Assembly: GCA_001817345.1 (NCBI GenBank)
Contig: MHIE01000003.1
Coordinates: forward strand, 29,423-81,421
Source of the DNA: Candidatus Buchananbacteria bacterium RIFCSPHIGHO2_01_FULL_44_11
Lineage (GTDB): Bacteria > Patescibacteriota > Patescibacteriia > Buchananbacterales > UBA6539
Direction: 5' to 3'
Length of the DNA stretch: 51,999 nt
A program made the position numbers and the translations under genes. Under the pieces are notes generated by a model. It was not told where the DNA came from. It worked only from the letters and a program-made list of their open reading frames with translations, and searched no databases. Below are positions 16,202 to 23,938 of this stretch, piece by piece; position 1 is the stretch's first letter, and each line of letters starts with the position of its first letter.

Positions 16202-17287
16202 ATGGCTAAGACTATTGGAAAGAAAACTAGGGTCTGCATTGCCATGTCCGGCGGGGTTGACTCCTCGGTCGCGGCCGCTTTGCTCAAAAGCCAGGGCTAT
16301 GACTGCATTGGCGCCTTTTTTATTACCTGGACCAAGGACGCCAAAGGTCTAACTAAGTGTCCCTGGGAACAAGACGTTTTTGACGCCCGGCGCGTTTGTG
16401 CTAAATTAGACATCCCGCTTTACGTCTTTAATTTTGAAAAAGATTATAAAAAAAGAGTGGTTGATTATCTTTTTGCGGAATATCGCCAGGGCCGCACGCC
16501 CAATCCAGACATTATGTGTAATAAAGAAATTAAATTTAAGCTTTTTTTAAACAAAGCTAAAGAGATTGGCGCTGATTTTATTGCCACCGGCCATTATGCT
16601 CAGATTAAAAAAAATCAAGGCGGCTATGATCTAGTTAAAGGCAAAGATAAAAATAAAGACCAATCGTATTTTTTGTATACCTTAAATCAAAATCAGCTGA
16701 AGCATACTTTATTTCCGATCGGCCACCTGATAAAACCCCAGGTCCGCCAGCTGGCCAAAAAATTCCGCCTGCCCAACTGGAACAAAAAGGACAGCCAAGG
16801 CATTTGTTTTCTGGGGAAGGTCAAACTGACGGATTTTCTCAAAACAAAGATACCGGTTAAAATCGGCAAAATTGTTGATACCCAAGGCAAGGTGCTGGGC
16901 CAGCACCAGGGCACGGCTTTTTACACCATTGGCCAGCGCCACGGCCTTAATGTCGGCGGGCTAAACGCGCCGTATTATGTGGTTAAAAAAATTAGAAAAA
17001 CCAACACTCTAGTCGTCGGTTTAGACCGGACTAAAGAGTTATTCGCCAAAACTTTGACTGTCGGTAGTCTCAGTTGGGTTAATCAAGCGCCAAAAATTCC
17101 TGGTAATTACCAAGCGAAAATCCGTTACCGCCAGCCGGACCAGAAAGTGAGGATTGCGGCTAAAACCAAAAAAGAAATTAAAGCCGTATTCCCAAAGCCG
17201 CAAAGAGCAGCGGCCCTGGGGCAATCGGTGGTTTTTTACTCCGGCAAAAAGGTTTTGGGTGGGGGCATCATTAATAAAATAAATTGA
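16202..17287 (+). CDS. mnmA: tRNA-specific 2-thiouridylase MnmA
   Basis: Installs the 2-thio group on U34 of tRNA-Lys, -Glu and -Gln, using ATP and a persulfide carrier. The PP-loop SGGVDSSV is at residues 16-23. The catalytic cysteines lie in NPDIMCN (about 104) and SQGICFLG (about 201). 361 aa is the usual length. The tRNA-Gln(UUG) in this window is a predicted substrate. The promoter lies so close to the ATG that the mRNA has almost no leader. Confidence 0.94.
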   Translation: MAKTIGKKTRVCIAMSGGVDSSVAAALLKSQGYDCIGAFFITWTKDAKGLTKCPWEQDVFDARRVCAKLDIPLYVFNFEKDYKKRVVDYLFAEYRQGRTPNPDIMCNKEIKFKLFLNKAKEIGADFIATGHYAQIKKNQGGYDLVKGKDKNKDQSYFLYTLNQNQLKHTLFPIGHLIKPQVRQLAKKFRLPNWNKKDSQGICFLGKVKLTDFLKTKIPVKIGKIVDTQGKVLGQHQGTAFYTIGQRHGLNVGGLNAPYYVVKKIRKTNTLVVGLDRTKELFAKTLTVGSLSWVNQAPKIPGNYQAKIRYRQPDQKVRIAAKTKKEIKAVFPKPQRAAALGQSVVFYSGKKVLGGGIINKIN

Positions 17288-17312
17288 CATCATTAATAAA
17301 ATCCGCTAGGAT
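17284..17312 (+). promoter_or_regulatory. Promoter of the 56-aa gene
   Basis: -35 TTGACA (17284-17289), 17-bp spacer, -10 TAGGAT (17307-17312), beginning right at the mnmA stop. Confidence 0.6.
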
Positions 17313-17372
17313 AACGAGGCTTTCAAGTAAAGCTAAATGTCAGTTGAATTGATTCTGAAAGGAGAATCTAAC

Positions 17373-17543
17373 ATGAGCACTAATGATGCTCGACTGCCTG
17401 GCGATCCTGGCCAAAGGCTCAACGAAAGACAGACCATACACCTGGTCACCGCCCTGCCCTGGGGTAGCGGCGGCCGGGAAGCCTGGATCAAAGCCCACCC
17501 GGATAAACCGGTGCCCAACACGGTCGGCGAAAAGTCGACGTAA
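17373..17543 (+). CDS. Small hypothetical protein (56 aa) with strong Shine-Dalgarno
   Basis: The start was chosen at 17373 because AAAGGAGA lies 6 nt upstream; an in-frame ATG at 17337 has no such site. The protein begins MSTNDARLPGDPGQRLNERQ and is hydrophilic with Pro and Gly. No family is recognised. It is GC-richer than its neighbours and stands alone between its own promoter and terminator, the same design as the genes at 33578, 35515 and 46239. Confidence 0.6.
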   Translation: MSTNDARLPGDPGQRLNERQTIHLVTALPWGSGGREAWIKAHPDKPVPNTVGEKST

Positions 17544-17586
17544 CCAAACCGACAGCAAAAAACCAAGATGATCTTTCCAAAGACCG

Positions 17587-17613
17587 GTGCCTGGAAAACC
17601 AGGTACTTTTTTT
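17587..17613 (+). terminator. Intrinsic terminator before alaS
   Basis: Stem GTGCCTGG/CCAGGTAC (one G-U pair) with AAAA loop and seven T. Confidence 0.85.
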
Positions 17614-17614
17614 C

Positions 17615-17642
17615 TTGCAAAAAATTGCATTTTTGTTATAAT
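17615..17642 (+). promoter_or_regulatory. alaS promoter giving a leaderless transcript
   Basis: -35 TTGCAA (17615-17620), 16-bp spacer, -10 TATAAT (17637-17642). The -10 ends 7 nt before the ATG at 17650, so transcription should start at or next to the start codon. Confidence 0.75.
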
Positions 17643-17649
17643 ACGACGT

Positions 17650-19563
17650 ATGATAACCGCTAAAGAGCTTAAAGAAAAGTATCTGGAATTTTTCAGAAAA
17701 AGGGGACACACAATTGTCGCCTCCGCTTCTTTGATTCCGGAGAATGATCCAACTGTGCTTTTTACCACCGCTGGCATGCATCCATTGGTGCCATACCTGA
17801 CCGGTCAAAAACACCCCGGCGGTAAAAGACTGGCCGATGTCCAAAAATGCATCCGAACCGGCGATATTGACCAAGTCGGTGATTCGGTTCACCTGACATT
17901 TTTTGAAATGCTGGGCAACTGGTCGCTAGGGGATTATTGGAAAAAAGAAGCCATTGTTTGGAGTTTTGAATTCCTGAATCAGGAATTGGGCATACCGGTT
18001 GATAAACTGGCGGTTTCTTGTTTTGCCGGCGACAAAGCCGTGCCAAAAGACGACGAATCCGCTCAAATTTGGCAAAGCGTCGGTTTGCCGAAAGAAAAAA
18101 TATTTTTTTACGGCCGAGATCAAAACTGGTGGGGACCAGCCGGCCAAACCGGCCCCTGCGGCCCAGATACGGAAATGTACTACGACACTGGTAAACCTGA
18201 GTGCGCTAACTGTAAAGCTAATGGTCCAGCCTGCGACTGCCATAAATATGTCGAGATCTGGAACGACGTGTTTATGCAATACAACAAAACGGCTGATGGC
18301 CGCTACGAAGAACTCAGCCAAAAAAACGTTGACACCGGTATGGGCGTGGAACGAACCGTAGCCGTCTTGAATGGTCAGGCTAGCGTCTTTGAGATTGAAA
18401 GCTTTCAACCGATAGTAAATAAAATATTAGAGCTGGCCAAATCCGATAACGAGCGATCGGTCCGGATTATTGCCGACCATCTGCGGGCCGCCACATTCAT
18501 TTTGGGTGATGAAAGGGGAATCGTGCCTTCCAATGTCGAACAGGGTTATGTCCTACGCCGGCTGATTCGCCGCGCTATCCGCTACGGCAAAGAACTCGGT
18601 ATTACCGATATGTTTACTGCCAAAGTTGCTGAGACGATAATTTCTCAGATGAGTAATGATTATCCCGAGCTGCAACAGAATAAAGACTTTATTTTTGAAC
18701 AATTAATCCAGGAGGAGGAAAAATTTAAAATCGCCATTGAAGAAGGGCTAAAGGCGGCCGAAAAAATATTTGCATCGAAAAAACCTATCGATCGCGATAA
18801 GTTTGTAAAAGTCATGCAGCATGAAGGCAAAAAGCGGATTATTCACAGCATCTTCGAAAATAAAAGACAGAATTTACCGTACGACCTTAAAGAATTCGGC
18901 ATTACTAAAGATGAATTTGATAATGCGTCACTTTCCGGCGAAGAAGCTTTCTACTTATATCAGTCGTTTGGGCTACCAATAGAAATGATTTTGGAGTTGG
19001 CCCGTGAAAAAAACATATTTATGTCAAAAACTGTTTTTGAGAATGAAGCTTTAAAGCATCAAGAGCTGTCTCGAAGCTCTACCACTGGCAAATTCAAAGG
19101 CGGACTGGCTGACCACTCCGAAGCGACCACCAGGCTGCACACAGCTAACCACCTCACTTTAGCCGCCTTGCGCCAGATTTTGGGCGATCACGTCTTTCAG
19201 AAGGGTTCAAACATTACGGCCGAACGGCTGCGCTTTGATTTTTCTCACCCCGAAAAAATGACGCCGGAGCAAATCAAAAAAGTTGAAGCTATTGTCAATG
19301 AGCAAATTCAAAAGGCTTTACCAGTCTCTTGGGTGGAAATGCCTTTGGAAAAAGCCAAGGAGCTAAAGGCGATGGGCGTTTTTGAATCAAAATACGGCCA
19401 GATGGTCAAAGTTTACACTATTGGCGACCCCAATCAGCCATTTTCCAGGGAAATTTGCGGCGGACCCCACGTCCAAAACACCAAAGAACTGGGCCATTTC
19501 CAAATCAGCAAAGAGGAGGCGAGCAGCGCCGGCGTCAGGCGAATTAAAGCGGTTTTGGTCTAA
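17650..19563 (+). CDS. alaS: Alanyl-tRNA synthetase lacking the C-terminal C-Ala domain
   Basis: Charges tRNA-Ala and edits mis-acylated Ser/Gly. The class II catalytic core opens with FFRKRGHTIVASASLIPEND, and the tRNA-recognition region follows. The editing domain carries HTANH and CGGPH, the two zinc-binding editing motifs. The protein ends at AGVRRIKAVLV right after editing, at 637 aa; bacterial AlaRS is usually near 870, so the coiled coil and DHHA1/C-Ala domain are absent. The start at 17650 is preferred over an upstream in-frame ATG (17587) because the latter would translate the terminator and promoter. Confidence 0.93.
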   Translation: MITAKELKEKYLEFFRKRGHTIVASASLIPENDPTVLFTTAGMHPLVPYLTGQKHPGGKRLADVQKCIRTGDIDQVGDSVHLTFFEMLGNWSLGDYWKKEAIVWSFEFLNQELGIPVDKLAVSCFAGDKAVPKDDESAQIWQSVGLPKEKIFFYGRDQNWWGPAGQTGPCGPDTEMYYDTGKPECANCKANGPACDCHKYVEIWNDVFMQYNKTADGRYEELSQKNVDTGMGVERTVAVLNGQASVFEIESFQPIVNKILELAKSDNERSVRIIADHLRAATFILGDERGIVPSNVEQGYVLRRLIRRAIRYGKELGITDMFTAKVAETIISQMSNDYPELQQNKDFIFEQLIQEEEKFKIAIEEGLKAAEKIFASKKPIDRDKFVKVMQHEGKKRIIHSIFENKRQNLPYDLKEFGITKDEFDNASLSGEEAFYLYQSFGLPIEMILELAREKNIFMSKTVFENEALKHQELSRSSTTGKFKGGLADHSEATTRLHTANHLTLAALRQILGDHVFQKGSNITAERLRFDFSHPEKMTPEQIKKVEAIVNEQIQKALPVSWVEMPLEKAKELKAMGVFESKYGQMVKVYTIGDPNQPFSREICGGPHVQNTKELGHFQISKEEASSAGVRRIKAVLV

Positions 19564-19597
19564 ATTATTGGTTTATCCTGGATTTCAAAAACCGCTC

Positions 19598-19626
19598 TTG
19601 ACATTATCCACAGTATTATGTAATAT
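19598..19626 (+). promoter_or_regulatory. Promoter of the infA-rpsI operon
   Basis: -35 TTGACA (19598-19603), 17-bp spacer, -10 TAATAT (19621-19626). The leader to infA is about 135 nt. Confidence 0.75.
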
Positions 19627-19711
19627 AGGTATTGACTATTTACAATAAAAAAACTAAGATATTCTACAGTTGTTAAAAGTAAAAAATAAAACATTTAAGC
19701 CATTTTAAATG

Positions 19712-19752
19712 AAATTCTAGCAAGGCTTGCTTGCTCAGAATTTTATTTTTTC
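19712..19752 (+). promoter_or_regulatory. Terminator-like hairpin in the operon leader (possible attenuator)
   Basis: AAATTCT-A-GCAAG pairs with CTTGC-TC-AGAATTT (19712-19743) and is followed by a T-rich run, 17-26 nt before the infA ATG. It could attenuate the operon or serve as an autoregulatory ribosomal-protein leader; no known leader class is recognised. Confidence 0.45.
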
Positions 19753-19768
19753 TCAATATCGTTAGGTT

Positions 19769-20005
19769 ATGGCCCAAAACAAAAATACCTCTCCCAGCAA
19801 AGAATTCATCGAAATCGATGGTGAGGTGACAGAACTATTACCCGCCGCCAGTTTCAAAATCAAATTGGAAAATGGCCACGAAATCCTCGCCCATTTGTCC
19901 GGCCGAATGAGAATGAACCAGATCAGAATTTTGCCTGGCGACAAAGTTAAAGTCCAAATGACCCCTTATGATTTAACCAAAGGGAGAATCACTTATCGTT
20001 ATTAA
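19769..20005 (+). CDS. infA: Translation initiation factor IF-1
   Basis: S1/OB-fold protein that occupies the ribosomal A site during initiation. [20 protein letters not shown] and the ending [13 protein letters not shown] are diagnostic. At 78 aa it has a short extra N-terminal stretch. It heads the operon shared with rpmJ, rpsM, rpsK, rpsD, rpoA and rplQ, the usual bacterial order. Confidence 0.95.
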   Translation: MAQNKNTSPSKEFIEIDGEVTELLPAASFKIKLENGHEILAHLSGRMRMNQIRILPGDKVKVQMTPYDLTKGRITYRY

Positions 20006-20008
20006 AAT

Positions 20009-20122
20009 ATGAAAGTTAGAGCTTCGGTAAAAAAAATGTGCGCCAACTGTAAAGTCGTCCGCCGCAAAAAACGAGTTTATATCATTTGTAAAAATCCTAA
20101 GCATCATCAAAGACAGGGATAA
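20009..20122 (+). CDS. rpmJ: 50S ribosomal protein L36
   Basis: A 37-aa protein starting [20 protein letters not shown], with the zinc-ligand set CxxC ... C ... H of the zinc-binding L36 type. Only 3 bp separate it from infA. It is small enough to be missed by length-filtered gene calls. Confidence 0.95.
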   Translation: MKVRASVKKMCANCKVVRRKKRVYIICKNPKHHQRQG

Positions 20123-20146
20123 TAATTTGTATTGAGTAAAACATTT

Positions 20147-20536
20147 ATGGCTAGAATCGCTGGCATCAACTTACCAAAAGATAAAAGAGTGGAGATTGGT
20201 CTAACCTATATTTTTGGTATTGGTCGCCACTTGTCCGATCAAATTTTAAAACAAGTCCAGATCGACAAAAATAAAAAGGTTCAAGATTTAGACGATCAGG
20301 AAGTCAGCCGACTTCGGGAAATTATTGAAAAAAATTATAAGGTTGAAGGAGAGTTAAAAAGAGAGGTCTTGCTGAATATTAAAAGATTAAAAGAAATCGG
20401 TTCTTACCGCGGCTCTAGGCACGCGAAGAATTTACCAGTCAGAGGCCAAAGAACCAAAACCAACAGCCGAACCGTCAGGGGTAACGTCCGCAAAACCATG
20501 GGTTCCGGCCGCAAACCGACTGCCCAAAAAACCTAA
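20147..20536 (+). CDS. rpsM: 30S ribosomal protein S13
   Basis: Starts [20 protein letters not shown] and ends in the basic tail with [11 protein letters not shown]. An in-frame TTG 15 nt upstream (20132) is rejected because S13 conventionally begins MARIAG. 129 aa is slightly long because of the tail. It contacts the P-site tRNA and the subunit bridge. Confidence 0.95.
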   Translation: MARIAGINLPKDKRVEIGLTYIFGIGRHLSDQILKQVQIDKNKKVQDLDDQEVSRLREIIEKNYKVEGELKREVLLNIKRLKEIGSYRGSRHAKNLPVRGQRTKTNSRTVRGNVRKTMGSGRKPTAQKT

Positions 20537-20559
20537 GCCGACTAATCAATAATTTAATT

Positions 20560-21030
20560 ATGGCCGAACCAATTACTCAAAATCCAACCATCGCAAAAGT
20601 CGCCGAAACAAAAGAAGCGACTGCCGTGGCGTCAGAAAAACCCAAAGCCGCCACTACCGGCAAAAAAAATAAAGTTAGAAGGCAGGTAGCGCTTGGTAAC
20701 GCTTATGTTCAAGCGACTTATAATAACACCATCATTTCTTTTACCGATGTCAACGGCGACACGCTCACTCAATGTTCAGCCGGACAAGCTGGTTTCAAAG
20801 GGCCAAAGAAATCAACGCCTTACGCCGCTGGCGTGATTGTTAAAAATGCCGCGGAAAAAGCCAAGGCCTGGGGCTTAAGAGAAGTCAGTGTTTTTGTTAA
20901 AGGTGTGGGTTCGGGCCGAGAAGCGGCAATTCGCGCTATTAGTGCCAACGGCATTAACGTCATCGGCATTAAGGATATCACCCCGATTCCTCACAACGGT
21001 TGCCGCGCACGTAAACCGCGACGTGTCTAA
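20560..21030 (+). CDS. rpsK: 30S ribosomal protein S11
   Basis: The core begins around residue 38 (RQVALGNAYVQATYNNTIIS) and ends DITPIPHNGCRARKPRRV, the highly conserved S11 C-terminus. Residues 1-37 are an Ala/Lys/Glu-rich extension not found in standard S11 (about 129 aa); total 156 aa. Confidence 0.95.
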   Translation: MAEPITQNPTIAKVAETKEATAVASEKPKAATTGKKNKVRRQVALGNAYVQATYNNTIISFTDVNGDTLTQCSAGQAGFKGPKKSTPYAAGVIVKNAAEKAKAWGLREVSVFVKGVGSGREAAIRAISANGINVIGIKDITPIPHNGCRARKPRRV

Positions 21031-21045
21031 ATTACTTAATGATTT

Positions 21046-21648
21046 ATGAAAAAATATACAGCTAAAAATTACCGCCGTCTAGGTCTTAGACGAACCGACT
21101 CGCCCAAGGATCCGACTGCTCGCCGGAATTATCCGCCCGGTATCCATGGACCAAAAGGTCACAAACGTTTAACCCAATACGGCAGTCAAATGGCGGAAAA
21201 GCAAAAAGCCAAAGTGATTTATAATATTTTAGAAAGACAGCTGAAAAAATACTACAACAAAGCGATCAAGCAAAAAGGGGATACCGGAATAATCCTGGGT
21301 CAATTAATTGAAATGCGCTTGGATAACGTTATTTACCGCAGCGGACTGGCCAAAACCCGACCCCAGGCTCGTCAACTGGTCAGCCACGGTTTCTTTTTTG
21401 TTAACAACAAAAAGGTGAATATCCCTTCTTACCAAGTTGCAGTTAAAGACGAAATTACAATCCGGCCGAATAAACTGAAGACAAAAATCATTGAGGAAAT
21501 AAAAAAGAACCTGGAAAAACACGTCTGTCCGACTTGGATTTATTTGGAACCAAAAATGCTGACGGTCAAAATCCTGGAAAAACCAAAAGCCGAAGAAATG
21601 GACCAGCGTTTTAGCACCCGACTCATCGTTGAATTTTATTCCCGATAA
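21046..21648 (+). CDS. rpsD: 30S ribosomal protein S4
   Basis: Primary 16S rRNA binder and, in other bacteria, the translational repressor of this operon. RLDNVIYRSGLAKTRPQARQ and the following residues form the S4 RNA-binding domain. 200 aa. The N-terminal part lacks the zinc-binding cysteine cluster of C+ S4 forms. Confidence 0.95.
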   Translation: MKKYTAKNYRRLGLRRTDSPKDPTARRNYPPGIHGPKGHKRLTQYGSQMAEKQKAKVIYNILERQLKKYYNKAIKQKGDTGIILGQLIEMRLDNVIYRSGLAKTRPQARQLVSHGFFFVNNKKVNIPSYQVAVKDEITIRPNKLKTKIIEEIKKNLEKHVCPTWIYLEPKMLTVKILEKPKAEEMDQRFSTRLIVEFYSR

Positions 21649-21662
21649 TTATTTAAAAATAT

Positions 21663-22538
21663 ATGGAAAATATATCGCTCCCGGCTAAAATTGAATTCAA
21701 GCCAACTGAGAAAAAAAATGAATCGGTGATTATGATTCAACCCTGCCACCCTGGTTTTGGCACAACCCTGGGCAACGCTTTAAGGCGGGTTCTGCTTTCC
21801 TCTTTGCCCGGTGCCGCGGTGACCGCTTTTAAAATCAAAGGTGTCCAGCATGAATTTAGCGCCATTAATAACATCAAAGAAGACGTGGTTCAAATTTCTT
21901 TGAACTTAAAGCAGCTCCGCGTCAAAGTCTACAGCGCTGAACCAGTCAAATTAGTCTTAAAAGCCAAGGGAGAAAAGAAGGCCACCGGTAAAGACATTGA
22001 GCCTAACGCCAGTGTTGAAGTGATTAATAAAGACCTGGTGATCGCCAACTTAACCGGCAAAGACGCCGAGTTAGAAATGGAACTGACCGTCAGCCAGGGC
22101 CGGGGCTACTTGACGGCCGAAAATCAAGACAAGGACGAATTAGAAATCGGCATGATCGCTATTGACTCAATCTTTAGCCCGATCGTTAATGTCGGCTTTA
22201 AAATTGAAAGCGTCCGGGTTGGCCAGATGACTAACTATGAAAATTTGATTTTGACTATTGAGACTGACGGCACAATCAGTCCGGATGACGCTTTAAAACA
22301 AAGTGCCGATATTCTGATAAACCACTTCAATTTTATCCTCAACCAAAATAACAAAACCGCCGATCTCGCCATTGATGACAAAACGTCCGAAGAACTTGAC
22401 GAGGCCAAGCTGGCAGAAAAAGCCGCGAAAAAAGAGGCGAAGAAAAAAGAAAAAGAAGAAAAGGCTAAATTGACGGCCGCGAAAAAAGAGGCGAAGAAAA
22501 AAGAAAAAGAAGAAAAGGCTAAAGAGGAAAAAGAGTAA
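21663..22538 (+). CDS. rpoA: RNA polymerase subunit alpha, CTD replaced by a Lys/Glu repeat tail
   Basis: The N-terminal assembly domain is intact: HPGFGTTLGNALRRVLLSSL (about 28-47) and the segment ending HFNFIL (about 222). After that, where bacterial alpha normally has a linker and the promoter/activator-binding CTD, there is only a charged tail of about 65 residues. This tail includes two copies of an 18-residue unit starting AAKKEAKKKEKEEKAK (54-bp DNA period, copies at 22422 and 22476). 291 aa in total. Loss of alpha-CTD would remove UP-element and class I activator contacts. Confidence 0.95.
   Translation: MENISLPAKIEFKPTEKKNESVIMIQPCHPGFGTTLGNALRRVLLSSLPGAAVTAFKIKGVQHEFSAINNIKEDVVQISLNLKQLRVKVYSAEPVKLVLKAKGEKKATGKDIEPNASVEVINKDLVIANLTGKDAELEMELTVSQGRGYLTAENQDKDELEIGMIAIDSIFSPIVNVGFKIESVRVGQMTNYENLILTIETDGTISPDDALKQSADILINHFNFILNQNNKTADLAIDDKTSEELDEAKLAEKAAKKEAKKKEKEEKAKLTAAKKEAKKKEKEEKAKEEKE
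22422..22523 (+). repeat. 54-bp tandem repeat in the rpoA 3' end
   Basis: A 48-nt identical segment occurs at 22422-22469 and 22476-22523, separated by TTGACG, giving an in-frame 54-bp period. The duplication looks recent because the copies are identical. Confidence 0.9.
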
Positions 22539-22547
22539 TCTATTACC

Positions 22548-22898
22548 ATGAGACACCAAAAAAAGGGAAAAACTTTAGACCGTAAAGCCGCCAGCCGCAA
22601 AGCGCTGTTGCGCGGTTTAGCCAATAATTTTATTATTTACGAAAAAATGAAAACCACCAAGGCGAAAGCTAAGGCGGTCAGGCCACTAGTGGAAAAATTG
22701 ATTACTTTAGCTAAAAAAAATGACTTAAACTCCCGCCGAAGATTAATTAAAGTTTTATACCATAAAAAAGCGGTCAGTAAAGCCCTGGAAGTTCTGGGAC
22801 CGCGTTACCTTGAGAGAAAAGGCGGCTACACCCGAATTATCAAAATTGGCCGCCGCGATGGCGACGCCGCCGAGATGGTCCAAATTGAATTTGTTTAA
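22548..22898 (+). CDS. rplQ: 50S ribosomal protein L17
   Basis: MRHQKKGKTLDRKAASRKAL is the L17 N-terminus, and RKGGYTRIIKIGRRDGDAAE the C-terminal signature. 116 aa. It sits at the end of the canonical alpha operon and continues into rplM-rpsI with gaps of 2 and 50 bp. Confidence 0.95.
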   Translation: MRHQKKGKTLDRKAASRKALLRGLANNFIIYEKMKTTKAKAKAVRPLVEKLITLAKKNDLNSRRRLIKVLYHKKAVSKALEVLGPRYLERKGGYTRIIKIGRRDGDAAEMVQIEFV

Positions 22899-22900
22899 AT

Positions 22901-23299
22901 ATGATCAAGTTGAAGAATAAAACTAAAAAAATCTCAAAAAAACCGGTTATTAACCGGCAGCATCATAAAATTGACGCCACTAACCTTGCCGTCGGCCGGC
23001 TGGCGACCCAGGTGGCTAGTTTACTGCGGGGCAAAACCAGACCTGATTTTCTACCGCACGTTGACATGGGCGACAATGTCTTGGTGGAAAACATTAAAAA
23101 TTTGAAATTCACCGGCAGAAAACTAGGCCAAAAAGTTTACTACCATCACACCAGCTACCCGGGCGGGCTTAAAACCCAAAAACTGAATGAACTTTTTGCT
23201 AAAAATCCGGCCGAGGTTTTAAAAAAAGCCGTCTGGAACATGCTGCCTAAAAATAAACTCCGGGACAAAATGATTAAAAGATTAACTATCAAAAAATAG
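22901..23299 (+). CDS. rplM: 50S ribosomal protein L13
   Basis: HKIDATNLAVGRLATQVASL, HHTSYPGGLK and the GMLPK-like NMLPKNKLRDKMIKRL are L13 hallmarks. 132 aa with a short basic N-terminal extension. The gene follows rplQ by 2 bp. Confidence 0.95.
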   Translation: MIKLKNKTKKISKKPVINRQHHKIDATNLAVGRLATQVASLLRGKTRPDFLPHVDMGDNVLVENIKNLKFTGRKLGQKVYYHHTSYPGGLKTQKLNELFAKNPAEVLKKAVWNMLPKNKLRDKMIKRLTIKK

Positions 23300-23349
23300 C
23301 TGATTAGGTAACTGCCTACAAGCTACCAGTAATAGCTACAAGCGCAAAT

Positions 23350-23847
23350 ATGGCTAGATCCAAAAAAACTGAGGAAGAAAAAAAAACACCAAAAGCTACG
23401 GTGCCTAAAAAAACCGCTGAACTTGAGAGTAAGCCAGGACAAAAAAAACGGGTTCACTGGACCTATATTTTTGCCGTTGGCCGAAGAAAAAAATCAGTGG
23501 CTCGCGTTCGTCTTCATAAAAACGGCACCGGCAAAATTACTATCAATCAAAAAGATTTTCAACAATACTTTCCAACCCTTGAATTGCAAAGTATCGTCAA
23601 ACAACCACTGGTTGTCACCAGTAAACTCGAAAATTTTGATTTCACCGTTAAAGTAGCCGGCGGCGGCAGTCACGGTCAGGCCGAAGCCTGCCGTCATGGC
23701 ATTGCTCGGGCTTTATTCGCCTTTGATCAGGAATTAAAACCGGCTTTAAAGGCAGAAAAATTACTACGACGCGATCCTCGACGCAAAGAACGAAAAAAAC
23801 CGGGTCTCAAACGAGCGCGGCGGGCACCGCAGTGGTCCAAACGTTAG
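23350..23847 (+). CDS. rpsI: 30S ribosomal protein S9
   Basis: The S9 core starts at about residue 40 (FAVGRRKKSVARVRLHKNGT) and contains GGGSHGQAEACRHGIARAL, ending in the basic tail RRAPQWSKR. The last Arg reaches the P site in bacteria. The N-terminal 38 residues are a Lys/Glu/Pro extension; total 165 aa. Confidence 0.95.
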   Translation: MARSKKTEEEKKTPKATVPKKTAELESKPGQKKRVHWTYIFAVGRRKKSVARVRLHKNGTGKITINQKDFQQYFPTLELQSIVKQPLVVTSKLENFDFTVKVAGGGSHGQAEACRHGIARALFAFDQELKPALKAEKLLRRDPRRKERKKPGLKRARRAPQWSKR

Positions 23848-23853
23848 ACTTTC

Positions 23854-23879
23854 AAAACGGGGCGATTGCCCCGTTTTTT
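23854..23879 (+). terminator. Terminator of the ribosomal operon
   Basis: Stem AAAACGGGGC/GCCCCGTTTT with loop GATT, then T-run. Confidence 0.92.
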
Positions 23880-23938
23880 GTTTTGACAAAAAAATAGCCG
23901 GGTGAGAAAATGATAGTGACGAAAACTAACTAAAATAT

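Noticed and set aside
17340-17892. Minus-strand frames overlapping the 56-aa gene and the alaS start
   Set aside because: They cross the terminator, the alaS promoter and conserved alaS codons.
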